This document shows, one piece after another, positions 9,069 through 17,201 of a stretch of DNA of 64,000 nucleotides; the stretch's first letter is position 1; every line of letters starts with the position of its first letter. Position numbers and translations under genes: made by a program. The notes under the pieces were generated by a model. The model searched no databases and had not been told where the DNA came from. It was given only the letters and a program-made list of their open reading frames with translations. This DNA is from Rhodothalassium salexigens DSM 2132 (GTDB lineage: Bacteria; Pseudomonadota; Alphaproteobacteria; Sphingomonadales; Rhodothalassiaceae). The stretch covers positions 186,001-250,000 of the forward strand of contig NZ_SLXO01000004.1 of NCBI RefSeq assembly GCF_004341375.1. Reading direction: 5' to 3'.

Positions 9069-9818
9069 ATGTCTCTGATGCTCACCTGGAACATGCAGGG
9101 CGGCCAAGGCAGCTATGACAGCAAGTGGCAGGCGCTCGCCGGCCGTATCCAGCGCCCGGCCCAGTATGACCTGCCCGAGCAGCCGGCGATCGTGTTCCTG
9201 CAGGAATGCTCCGACGTACCGGGCGCCGAGACGCCCCAGGGCTGGGGCCAGCCGCCGGCCAATATCACCGCCCTGTCGAAGAATTTCGGCACGTCGAGCC
9301 GGCCGCTGACCTATTTCATCGCCCATCGGCGTTGGGGCCAGGGCAATAACCGGGTCTCCTACGCGGTCCTGGTCCAGACCGACCCGGTCAACGGCCAGGC
9401 CGCCGACTTGACCGGCAGCGTGGTGGTCCATGGCCCGCCGCAGGGCGCGCCGGGCACCCGGCCGATCGTCGGCGTCACCATGGGCACCGCCACCTACTAT
9501 ACCATGCATGCGCCCTCGGGCGTTGGGGCGGCCCTGTCGCGCACCTATGTGAGCGACATGATCGCGGCCGCAGCGGGCGCGCAAGGCACTGACGATTATG
9601 TGATCGGCGGCGACTTCAATTGCCAGCCGGGCGACCTTTACCCCCAGGCCAACCCGATCCCGCACGGCCATCTGTATGAGTCAGGCGAGGGCACCTGCGG
9701 CGTGCGCAACCTTGACTATTTCACCGCCAATGGCAGCGCCGCCAACCGGACAGCGCTGGCCCAGGTGACCCGCATCAACCTGATCTCGGACCACATCGCG
9801 GTCAGCGCGCACTATTAG
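9069..9818 (+). CDS. CdtB-like endonuclease/exonuclease/phosphatase family protein
   Basis: 249-residue DNase I-fold protein with clear resemblance to CdtB, the nuclease subunit of cytolethal distending toxin. CdtB-like blocks appear in order: 'LTWNMQG' (Asn8), 'SKW' (18-20), 'FLQE' (Glu46), 'RPIVGV' (131), 'YYTMHA' (His147), 'GGDFNCQPGDL' (Asp182, Asn184), 'NLDYF', and 'LISDH' (Asp241, His242). All metal and catalytic residues of the DNase I family are therefore present. No signal peptide is seen, and there is no CdtA or CdtC lectin partner nearby. Start ATG at 9069; an alternative ATG lies at 9078. A standalone nuclease or phosphatase of unknown target is the safest reading. Confidence 0.8.
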   Translation: MSLMLTWNMQGGQGSYDSKWQALAGRIQRPAQYDLPEQPAIVFLQECSDVPGAETPQGWGQPPANITALSKNFGTSSRPLTYFIAHRRWGQGNNRVSYAVLVQTDPVNGQAADLTGSVVVHGPPQGAPGTRPIVGVTMGTATYYTMHAPSGVGAALSRTYVSDMIAAAAGAQGTDDYVIGGDFNCQPGDLYPQANPIPHGHLYESGEGTCGVRNLDYFTANGSAANRTALAQVTRINLISDHIAVSAHY

Positions 9819-9847
9819 GCGCGCCGCTGGCTCCCGTTCGGCGGGGG

Positions 9848-10444
9848 TCAGCGCAGGCCGCGCGGCGCCCACACATCGTCGGCCGCGCCCTTGTCGTTCA
9901 GGTGCCGGGCGAGCACGAAGCAATAGTCGGCCAAGCGGTTGAGGTAGCGCAGCACCTCGGGGTTCACCGCGTCGGGCTCGGCCTCCATCAGCCGGACCAG
10001 ACGGCGTTCGGCCCGGCGCACCACCGTGCGCGCCACATGGGCCTGGGCGGCGGCCATGCCCTGTCCGGTGGGCAGGATGAAATTGGCCAGGCGCGGCAGC
10101 GCCTCGTTCATCGCGTCCATCTCCACCTCGATGCGCTCCATCGGCGCGGCGGTCAGGCGCAAGTCGTCGCCCGCCGCGCCGGGCATGCTCAGGTCGGCGG
10201 CGACGTTGAACAGGTCCACCTGGATGGCGCGCAGCCGGGCGTCCAACTGCTGGCGGTCGGCACGGCCGGCGAGCATGGTGCGCAACAGGCCGATGGCCGA
10301 ATTGGCCTCGTCCACCGTGCCATAGGCTTCGACGCGCGGGTCGGCCTTGGATACCCGGGCGCCCATGCCGAGGCCGGTGCGGCCTCGGTCGCCGGTGCGC
10401 GTGGTAACGCGGGTCCTGGGCGGCGCGGTGTCGGTGTCGCTCAT
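9848..10444 (-). CDS. pduO: ATP:cob(I)alamin adenosyltransferase, PduO type
   Basis: 198-residue enzyme making adenosylcobalamin from cob(I)alamin and ATP. The nucleotide-binding N-terminus 'TRTGDRGRTGLGMG' and 'RVEAYGTVDEANSAIG' and the C-terminal 'RYLNRLADYCFVLAR' define the PduO/MMAB class, distinct from CobA. The product feeds B12-dependent enzymes such as methylmalonyl-CoA mutase. Its start lies 126 bases from the sialidase stop. Confidence 0.93.
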   Translation of the reverse strand: MSDTDTAPPRTRVTTRTGDRGRTGLGMGARVSKADPRVEAYGTVDEANSAIGLLRTMLAGRADRQQLDARLRAIQVDLFNVAADLSMPGAAGDDLRLTAAPMERIEVEMDAMNEALPRLANFILPTGQGMAAAQAHVARTVVRRAERRLVRLMEAEPDAVNPEVLRYLNRLADYCFVLARHLNDKGAADDVWAPRGLR

Positions 10445-10521
10445 GGGTCGGGTCCTCTTCGGTCGATGGGAGGGCGGGCCACATGGCCGAAGCGGCAGTC
10501 TAACAATAGAAGACCGATAAA

Positions 10522-10539
10522 GTCATCTTTTTTGATGAC
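10522..10539. other. GTCATC-T6-GATGAC hairpin in the AT-rich gap before pduO
   Basis: A perfect 6-bp stem around a T6 loop lies in the AT-rich strip between the sialidase stop (10570) and the adenosyltransferase start (10444), both on the minus strand. It could act as a weak terminator for the upstream genes or as an operator for pduO. No cobalamin-riboswitch B12 box was seen, and the gap is too short for one. Confidence 0.3.
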
Positions 10540-10569
10540 GGGGCCGTCAGGCGCCATAGGCGGCCGGCC

Positions 10570-11724
10570 TCAGGCGGGGCTGAGTATCTGGCCCTCGATG
10601 CCCCGGATGCCGTGCTCGTCGGCGGTGTAGTAGGCGACCGCCAGCCGCCCCGCCGCTAAGGGCGCGACCCAGGGATAGCCGGTGTCGGGCCCGGGGGCGT
10701 CGTCGCGCAGCACGATCTCGGGCCCGTCGGCCAGCGGCGCGGCGCCCGGCGCAGATCCCGGGCGCAACACGCGCGCACGCACGCCATAGGGCTCGGTGCG
10801 CACGCCATAGACCAGCAACAGCCGGCCGTCGGGCAGCGGCTGGGCCACGGCTGGGTGGCCGTGGATGTCGAGCCGGCGGGGGCAGGAGAAGCGGGCCCCG
10901 CCGTCGGCCGCGACGCTGTAGGCAAGGCGGCCCTCGGCGCCGTGGGTGCGCGCGAACAGCGAGATCCGACCGCGCGGCCAGGCGACCAGGCTCGCCTCGC
11001 TCAGTTGCGCGTCGGCCAGGGTCAGGGGCGCGCCCACGGGCTGCCAGGTGCGGCCCCGGTCGCGGCTTTCAAAGAGGCGCACCGCGCTGCCCCGGACGCC
11101 GTCGAGCGCGAAGGCATACGCCGCCACCAGCAGCGTGCCGTCGGCGCGTTCGACGATCTGGCCGCGCACCGAACTGGTGCCGGGCACCCAAGGGGCCAGG
11201 TCGGCGCGCACCAGCGGGTCGGGCGCGAACGGGGTGGGGGCGCTCCAACTGGCGCCGGCGTCGTCGCTGGTGCGCGCGGCGGCGTGCCAGTGCAGATAGG
11301 CGGGCCCGGTCTCGCCCTGCCGCGCGAACGGCCGCAGCGGCTCGGCCAGCGCCTCGACGGCGTCGGTCACCGGCAGCCAGCGAAAGCCCAGATGCACCAA
11401 GCGCCCATCCGACAGGCGCAGGAGCGAACTGTCCTGGTCGGCGGTCTCGGCCTCGCCAGCCAGGGTGGCGAGCGGCCCGGCCGGCGCCAGGTCGGCGCCG
11501 AGCGGCAGCAGGGCGGTGTGGCTCCGGGGGTGGAGATGGTCGACCCGGTCGAACGCCTCGGCGCGCTGGTCGGGGGCGAACAGGTGGCGGTGGTCGGGCG
11601 CCCGGCGAAAGGCCAGCAAGAGCCGGCCGTCGCCGAGGGCGGCCAGGCTTGGAAAGGCGCTGTAGAAGCGCGGGTCGCGGTAGAGCACGCGCGGCCGGCC
11701 GACGGTGAAGGCGGGCGCGCTCAC
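10570..11724 (-). CDS. Sialidase/BNR-repeat family protein
   Basis: 384-residue beta-propeller protein. Two Asp-box motifs are clear ('TSDDAGASW' and 'ESRDRGRTW'), and the N-terminal 'FYSAFPSL' replaces the usual F/YRIP. Sialidases release terminal sialic acids, but many BNR proteins have other substrates. No signal peptide is present, so it is predicted to be cytoplasmic. The GTG start at 11724 overlaps the murI stop as GTGA, which decides the start; residues further upstream are antisense of nothing but murI coding sequence in another frame. Confidence 0.75.
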   Translation of the reverse strand: MSAPAFTVGRPRVLYRDPRFYSAFPSLAALGDGRLLLAFRRAPDHRHLFAPDQRAEAFDRVDHLHPRSHTALLPLGADLAPAGPLATLAGEAETADQDSSLLRLSDGRLVHLGFRWLPVTDAVEALAEPLRPFARQGETGPAYLHWHAAARTSDDAGASWSAPTPFAPDPLVRADLAPWVPGTSSVRGQIVERADGTLLVAAYAFALDGVRGSAVRLFESRDRGRTWQPVGAPLTLADAQLSEASLVAWPRGRISLFARTHGAEGRLAYSVAADGGARFSCPRRLDIHGHPAVAQPLPDGRLLLVYGVRTEPYGVRARVLRPGSAPGAAPLADGPEIVLRDDAPGPDTGYPWVAPLAAGRLAVAYYTADEHGIRGIEGQILSPA

Positions 11725-12584
11725 AGGCGGACCCGCTCGAAATGGCGAAAGCGCGGCGGCAGCCAGGGCGAGGCGTCGACCAGCAGGGCCGGGTCGCCGG
11801 TGGTCAGCAGGGTGACCCCGGCGCCCCCAGCGCCCTCGGCGTCGCGGCGCACCGACAGATGCGGGTTGCGCGCCAGATAGCCGACCAACGCGCCGGCGAC
11901 GATGTGGGGTTGGACCAGGATCTGGATGCGCCGGGGCAGCACGTCGGCGAACAGCGGCGCGACCAGGGGATAGTGGGTGCAGGCGAGCACCACGCTGTCG
12001 ATCGCCGCGGCGCGCGGGTCGTGGGCGAGCGCGTCCCAGAAGCCGCCGATGCGCGCGGTCAGGGCCTCGGCGTCCTCGCCCGCTTCGATGGCGTCGGCGA
12101 GGCCGGGGCAGGCTTGCGACAACACGGTCAGGCCCTCGGCGCGCAGGGCGGTCTCGCGTTCGAACGCGCCGCTGGCCACCGTTGCCGGCGTCGCGAACAC
12201 GGCGATGGTGCGCGGACCTTGGCCGGCGCGGCGCGGCAGGCTGGCGGGTTGCGCCCACTGGGTGCCGGTCAGCGCCTCGATCAGCGGCACATGGACGCCG
12301 AGCACGCGGCGGTCGGCATGGTCCTCGGCCAGCCAGGTCTGTTGCAGCGGCCGCAGCGCTACAGCGGCGGCGGTGTTGCAGGCGATCAGCACCAGCCGGC
12401 AGCCGCGCGCGAACAGGTGCGCCACGCCGCGCCGGGTCAGCCTTTGGATGTCGTCGGCCGAGCGCGGGCCATAGGGCGTCTGCGCATGGTCGCCCAGATA
12501 GATGAACCGGCGGTCGGGCAGGGCGTCGGCGCAGGCGGCCAGCACGGTCAGCCCGCCCGAGCCCGAATCGAACAGGCCGATCAT
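11721..12584 (-). CDS. murI: Glutamate racemase
   Basis: 287-residue enzyme converting L- to D-glutamate for peptidoglycan. The two catalytic cysteines are Cys69 in 'IACNTAAA' and Cys202 in 'LACTHYPLV', with Asp6 in 'FDSGSGGLTV' and 'YLGDHAQTPYG' near the N-terminus. The C-terminal ~30 residues are longer than usual. It is followed with a 4-base overlap by the sialidase-like gene. Confidence 0.93.
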   Translation of the reverse strand: MIGLFDSGSGGLTVLAACADALPDRRFIYLGDHAQTPYGPRSADDIQRLTRRGVAHLFARGCRLVLIACNTAAAVALRPLQQTWLAEDHADRRVLGVHVPLIEALTGTQWAQPASLPRRAGQGPRTIAVFATPATVASGAFERETALRAEGLTVLSQACPGLADAIEAGEDAEALTARIGGFWDALAHDPRAAAIDSVVLACTHYPLVAPLFADVLPRRIQILVQPHIVAGALVGYLARNPHLSVRRDAEGAGGAGVTLLTTGDPALLVDASPWLPPRFRHFERVRL

Positions 12585-12699
12585 GGCGTTGCCTCTGCGG
12601 GTTGGGGCGATGGGGTCACGAAGCCGGGGTCCCTGTGTGCGCGACGATTGCGGCGCTCTGGTGGCGTTTCGACTATGTGTCGCGGTTCGAGGCCGGGCG

Positions 12700-15288
12700 T
12701 CAAACCATATCGAGGATCACTTTCAACTCGCCGGTGACGTCGCGGATTTCGGTCAGGCGCGGTGCCTCGCGCTCCAGGATGGCGCGGAACAGCCGGCGCT
12801 TGATGGCGTCGCGGTCGACCCGGGCGCCGCTCGCCTCGGCCGAGTTGGCGACGATGTCGACCAAGCGCTCGGCGCCGTGCAGCCGGCCCCACAGATAGTC
12901 ATGCTCGCGATAGGCGCGCGAGAAGAAGGCGCCGAAATTGCCGAACGCCGTGCCCTTGAGCGAGCCGCGCCCCTGGTCGTTGCTGAGCGCGGTGGCGTCC
13001 TCGGGGCTGATCCGGTCGACCAGCACCTCGTCCAATTCGTGGATGTTCTGCTGCCGGGTGATCGAGAAGATCAGCGTGTCGAAAAACTCATAGCCCAGAT
13101 AGGCGGCCAGAATGTCGCGCCGTATCGGGCCGCGGTCCAGCGCGCTCACCTGGCCCGCCAGCGCCGCATCCACTGCGGTGTCGAGGGCGTCGAGACCGAG
13201 CCGTCGGGCCAGTTCGTCGAGCCCGGCTGCGGGCCCGGCGCCCACCGCCGGCTCAGCGGGTCTGTCGGCGCCGTCGGTCGGCGCCGCGCCTTCGCCGGCC
13301 GCCGTGTCGCCGTCGGGCGCGCGCGCTGGTGCTGCCGTCACCGGTGCGTCTGCCGTGTCCGTGATGGTGGGTGCGGGCGTCGCTGGCTGGGATCGCTCGG
13401 GGGCCGCCTCGGGGGCCGCCTCGGGGGCCGTTTCGGGCGTTGCTGCGGGGGCCGTCGCGGCGGCGGCCGGCTCGCCGAGCACCGGTCCGAGAACCGCGTC
13501 GGCGTCGACGGCGAGCGCGCGCTCCAGGCCGTAGCGGGCGGCTCCGTGATAGCGGTAGAGCGCGCCCTTGAGCGCGTCGAGCGTGTCGGTGGGCGCGCCT
13601 GGCTGCTCGTAGAGTTCGTTGATGCGGCGGATCACGAAGCGCAGGCGCCGGACCCGATAATCCCCGTCGAAACGGGCCAGGAAATCGTGCCAGGGCTTGT
13701 CCGTGTCATCCGCCTGGGCGGGGAACACCCCGGCCTCGGCGGCCCAGGCGCGCAAGCGGGCCTCGATCGCGTCGGCGTCGGCATCGGGGCCCGCGTCCGG
13801 CGCGCGGGCCATCGCCTCGGCCAGGCGGCGCAGCACCGACACCAGCTTGAGTTGCAGATAGCCCTCATAGGCGAAGCCGGCCGACTGGGCGGCGCGCTCG
13901 TGCGCCTTGGTGCGCCAGTCGGCCAGCCGGTCGGCGCGCACGCCGCGCCGCAGCGCCGGGCCCAAAAGCCGGGCGATGGTGTCGGTGACGCTCGGCCGGG
14001 CGGCGTCGACCACCTCGCGCAGCCGGCGGGTTTCCTCCGACAGGGCGTTCAGCCGTTCCAGTTCGTCGCGCACCGGCTGGTTGCGCGGGATCACCGACAG
14101 CGCGCCCGAGATGACGCGCAGAAACCCCGGCATGGTCTCTTCGGCCGGCACGGCGCGGCGGCGCGGCGGGGCGGGGTCCACATAGACGATGCGCCGGTCC
14201 ACCTGGCGGTGCGCCACGCGCTCGGGCAGGGTGTCGATGACCGGCCCGAACGGCTTGTTGTTGAGCACGCTGCCGTCGATGAAGGCGATCCGATGCGCCG
14301 CGCGCCCCGGCGTCACCGCCGGCGCCAGCACCCGGTCGATGAATGCCTGGCGTTCGGGCCAGGGCCGGGCGTTGCCGAAGCACACCTGGTCGATCTCGCG
14401 CAGCCGGGCGGGCGGGAAGGCGCCGGGAAAGCACGAGGTGGCGCGGGCGGCGAACACCAGCCCCGGCAGGGCGGCGTCGTTGAAGCCCTGTTCGTCGATG
14501 CCCACCGATCGATGGTGGCGGAACGACAGGGTCAGCCGGTGTTCGGTCTCCTCGATCTCGGCCGGGTCGTGCAGCTTGAGCCGCTGGCGATAGCCGCGAA
14601 AGTCGGTCACGGTGACGAACAGGTCGAGCGGCTGGTTGGGCGGCAGGCAGCTATCGCTGCGCCCGGCGCTGGTGCCCATGGCGGAACAGGCCTTGAGCAA
14701 CAGCCGCGACAGCCGCCGGCCCGAGAAGGGCGGCCGGAACCAGCGCGCGCGCAGGAAATAATCCAGCTTGGCGCGAATCTCCGAATCGGTGCTGCGGCGC
14801 AACAGGGTGCGCACATTGCCCAGATTGCGCAGCCGCACGAACAGGAACACCGGCCGCTTATAGAGCTTCGACAGTGGCCCGGGCCGGCTTTCGGGCGCCA
14901 TCAGCCGCTCCACATCGGCCTCGTCGAGCCACAGGCTGCGCAGCGCGTCGAGCGGCAGGTCGTGGGCCAGGGCGCGGCCGAGCATGACGCCGTTGATGCC
15001 GCCCGCCGACGCCCCGGCGATCACGTCGATCACCACCTTGAGCTGCACGTCGCGGCCGATCTCCTGCAACAGGTCGAAATAGACCCGTTCGGTGTCGATC
15101 TCGCGGCCGTCGGGGGTGTCGAGGGCGTCGAAGGTGGCGGTGCGCCGGCGTGCGGGGTCGGCTTCGCTGAAATAGAGCTTGGAGGCGCGGGCCAGTTTGT
15201 GGAGCTCGCGGGTCACGCCGTGGATGTGCACGGCGAGCGAGATGCCGCCATAGCAGACCAGCGCGAGCCTGAGCTCCTTCTCCCTCAC
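12700..15288 (-). CDS. Patatin-like phospholipase (patatin-related protein family)
   Basis: 862-residue protein. The N-terminal patatin domain carries the oxyanion-type 'ALVCYGGISLAVHIHG' (residues 9-24), the nucleophile elbow 'GASAGG' with Ser94, and the Asp of the catalytic dyad in 'FIDGSVLNNKPFG'. This is the large patatin-related type with a long C-terminal region (DUF3376-like). An Ala/Pro/Glu-rich, low-complexity linker of about 100 residues is inserted before the last ~200 residues. The GTG start at 15288 overlaps the mnmC stop (GTGA) and fits the family N-terminus 'EKELRLALV'. It probably acts on lipids in the cytoplasm or at the inner membrane. Confidence 0.82.
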   Translation of the reverse strand: MREKELRLALVCYGGISLAVHIHGVTRELHKLARASKLYFSEADPARRRTATFDALDTPDGREIDTERVYFDLLQEIGRDVQLKVVIDVIAGASAGGINGVMLGRALAHDLPLDALRSLWLDEADVERLMAPESRPGPLSKLYKRPVFLFVRLRNLGNVRTLLRRSTDSEIRAKLDYFLRARWFRPPFSGRRLSRLLLKACSAMGTSAGRSDSCLPPNQPLDLFVTVTDFRGYRQRLKLHDPAEIEETEHRLTLSFRHHRSVGIDEQGFNDAALPGLVFAARATSCFPGAFPPARLREIDQVCFGNARPWPERQAFIDRVLAPAVTPGRAAHRIAFIDGSVLNNKPFGPVIDTLPERVAHRQVDRRIVYVDPAPPRRRAVPAEETMPGFLRVISGALSVIPRNQPVRDELERLNALSEETRRLREVVDAARPSVTDTIARLLGPALRRGVRADRLADWRTKAHERAAQSAGFAYEGYLQLKLVSVLRRLAEAMARAPDAGPDADADAIEARLRAWAAEAGVFPAQADDTDKPWHDFLARFDGDYRVRRLRFVIRRINELYEQPGAPTDTLDALKGALYRYHGAARYGLERALAVDADAVLGPVLGEPAAAATAPAATPETAPEAAPEAAPERSQPATPAPTITDTADAPVTAAPARAPDGDTAAGEGAAPTDGADRPAEPAVGAGPAAGLDELARRLGLDALDTAVDAALAGQVSALDRGPIRRDILAAYLGYEFFDTLIFSITRQQNIHELDEVLVDRISPEDATALSNDQGRGSLKGTAFGNFGAFFSRAYREHDYLWGRLHGAERLVDIVANSAEASGARVDRDAIKRRLFRAILEREAPRLTEIRDVTGELKVILDMV
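13397..13432. repeat. Three 12-bp tandem repeats in the patatin-like gene linker
   Basis: TCGGGGGCCGCC is repeated twice exactly and once with a changed end (TT). In the gene it encodes repeated Glu-Ala-Ala-Pro units. As 12 is a multiple of three, copy-number change would lengthen or shorten the linker without breaking the frame. Confidence 0.7.
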
Positions 15289-17201
15289 GGGTCGGCGCCC
15301 ACCGGCGCCTGGCCGCGCACCAGCGCCTTGATGGCGAAGCGCACCGGGTGCATGGCCTCGGCCAGATGGCGCTCCACCGGCCACGGCGCGCCGGCCAGTT
15401 GCGCGGCCACCAGTTCGCCCAGCAGCGGCCCGGTCTGATAGCCGCGTGCGCCGAGCCCGTTGACCAGGGTCAGCCCGGGCAGCGGTTCGAGCGGCGGCAC
15501 CCGGGGGTCGCTGGCGTCGCGGGCCAGCGGCGCATAGTCGGCGGCGACCCGCTCGGGCGCGAACAACGGCCCCACCAGCGGCAGATGGTCGGGCGTGGTC
15601 GAGCGCGCGCCGCGCCACTGCCGGGCGGCGGGCGTCGCTGCCAGGGCGTCGGCCAGGTCGGGCAGCGCCTTGGCCATCTTGGCCAGCAGGTCGGCGGTGG
15701 CGTCGCCGGCCTCGTCGGTCTTGTCGAAGGTGGAGCCGACCCACAGCCCCTTGGGCGTGGCGACCGCGTGGCCGCCGAAGCTGACCGGCCGGCGCGGCAC
15801 CATCGGCGGATCGGCCAGGCACACCGTGCGCCCCCAGCGCAGGCGCACCGGCAAGGGCGTCGGGCACAGCGCCAGGTCCGACCCGGTGGCCAGCACCACA
15901 TGGGCCGCGTCGAGCGCCGACCCGTCGGCGAGCGTCAGCCGCCAGCCGTCGCCGCAGCGGTCGAGGGCGGTCACCCGCCCGGGGCGGTCGGGCATCAGCA
16001 TATAGGGCGCGGCCAGCGGGCTTTTCGGCAACAGATAGCCCGGCGCGGTCGACCGGGTGCCCAGCAGGTCGGACGCGGTGGCGGCGTCGACCGGGCGGAT
16101 CTGGTCATCGGCCCAGGCGAAGCGCGCCATCAGCCGGTCGAAGCGCGCCCCCTCCCCCGGTGCCAGGGACAGGATCGCGGCGTCGGGGTCGGGGGCGATC
16201 GGCGCGGTCAGGTGCAGATAGCTGCGCACCGCCAGCCGCGCGGCGGCGTCGTCGCCCAGGCTCAGCCGCGGCACCGCGACGCCGCCCGGCACCGCCGAGG
16301 CGGGCTCGCCGGCGCCGATCATCACCGTCTCGACGCCCTCGGCGCGCAGCGCGCGGGTGATGTGCATGGCCGCCACGCCATTGCCGACCACGGCCACCGG
16401 CCCGGCGTCGGCGCGGGGGGCGGGTGGCGCGCACCAGGGGCGGCCGGGATAGGCGCTGCCCGGCCGGCGCTCGAAGCGCGCGTCGATGCGGTCGCGCTTG
16501 GCGCCGTAGCCGGGCACCTTGGTCACCGACCAGCCGTGGGCGGCGAGCGTGCGGCGCACCGCGCCGGCGGCGGTGTAGGTGGCCAGCCGGGCGCCCGGTG
16601 CGCTGACCCGCGACAGTTCGGCGATCACCGCGTCGTCCCACATGGCCGGGTTGGCGGCCGGCGCGAAGCCGTCCAGAAACCAGGCGTCGACGCGCGCCTC
16701 CAACTGGCTCAGCATATGGGCCGCCGGGCCGAACAGCAGAGTCAGCGCGACCCGGTCGTCGTCGAAACAGCGGCGGTGGAAGCCCGGTTCGCCGGGCGGC
16801 CATTGCCGCACCAATTGCCGGGCCAGGGGCGCAAGGTCGGGGAACGCGGCGAGCGCGCGGGCCAGGTCGCCGGGCGTCAGCGGGTGGCCCTCGACCGAGA
16901 CGAAGTGCAGCCGGCCGGGGCGCCGCGCCTCGGGCGTGCGGCGCCACAGGTCCCAGGTACACAGGAAATTGAGCCCGGTGCCGAAGCCGGTTTCGCCGAC
17001 CGTAAAGCGCCGGCGTCCGGCCCAGGTCTGGGCCAGCCCGGTGCCGGCGAGGAACACGCCCTCGGTCTCGCCGCGGCCGTCTTGGGCGTTGAAATAGATG
17101 TCGCCGGTGGCTCGGTCGACCGGCGTGGTGCCGCGCCAGTCGAGGGCGGGCGGGGCGAGCAGGGGGGAGGCCGTGGGCACGGGTGGGGTCTCTCCGGTCA
17201 T
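15285..17201 (-). CDS. mnmC: Bifunctional tRNA mnm5s2U34 biosynthesis protein MnmC
   Basis: 638-residue fusion. The N-terminal methyltransferase half has 'FTVGETGFGTGLNFLCTWDLW' compressed to the SAM-binding 'GETGFGTGLNFL', then 'DAWFLDGFAPAANPAMW'. The C-terminal FAD-dependent oxidoreductase half starts near residue 267 with 'VAVVGNGVAAMH' and ends with 'VNGLGARGYQTGPL'. Together they convert cmnm5s2U34 to mnm5s2U34 in tRNA wobble positions. The start overlaps the upstream antiporter stop (ATGA), and the stop overlaps the patatin-like gene. Confidence 0.93.
   Translation of the reverse strand: MTGETPPVPTASPLLAPPALDWRGTTPVDRATGDIYFNAQDGRGETEGVFLAGTGLAQTWAGRRRFTVGETGFGTGLNFLCTWDLWRRTPEARRPGRLHFVSVEGHPLTPGDLARALAAFPDLAPLARQLVRQWPPGEPGFHRRCFDDDRVALTLLFGPAAHMLSQLEARVDAWFLDGFAPAANPAMWDDAVIAELSRVSAPGARLATYTAAGAVRRTLAAHGWSVTKVPGYGAKRDRIDARFERRPGSAYPGRPWCAPPAPRADAGPVAVVGNGVAAMHITRALRAEGVETVMIGAGEPASAVPGGVAVPRLSLGDDAAARLAVRSYLHLTAPIAPDPDAAILSLAPGEGARFDRLMARFAWADDQIRPVDAATASDLLGTRSTAPGYLLPKSPLAAPYMLMPDRPGRVTALDRCGDGWRLTLADGSALDAAHVVLATGSDLALCPTPLPVRLRWGRTVCLADPPMVPRRPVSFGGHAVATPKGLWVGSTFDKTDEAGDATADLLAKMAKALPDLADALAATPAARQWRGARSTTPDHLPLVGPLFAPERVAADYAPLARDASDPRVPPLEPLPGLTLVNGLGARGYQTGPLLGELVAAQLAGAPWPVERHLAEAMHPVRFAIKALVRGQAPVGADP

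Noticed and set aside
10445..10569. Possible cobalamin riboswitch before the adenosyltransferase gene
   Set aside because: The gap is only 125 bases and lacks a B12-box-like sequence.
13397..13432. Tandem repeats considered as a CRISPR-like array
   Set aside because: Units are 12 bases with no spacers and lie inside a coding linker.
12700..15288. Patatin-like gene as a CBASS or other anti-phage effector
   Set aside because: No nucleotidyltransferase, sensor or ancillary gene is adjacent; neighbours are mnmC and murI.
12502..15438. Very long open frame on the plus strand opposite the patatin-like gene
   Set aside because: It is antisense to a gene with clear catalytic motifs, its product is a GC-driven Arg/Gly/His/Gln-rich chain without domains, and it also overlaps murI and mnmC.
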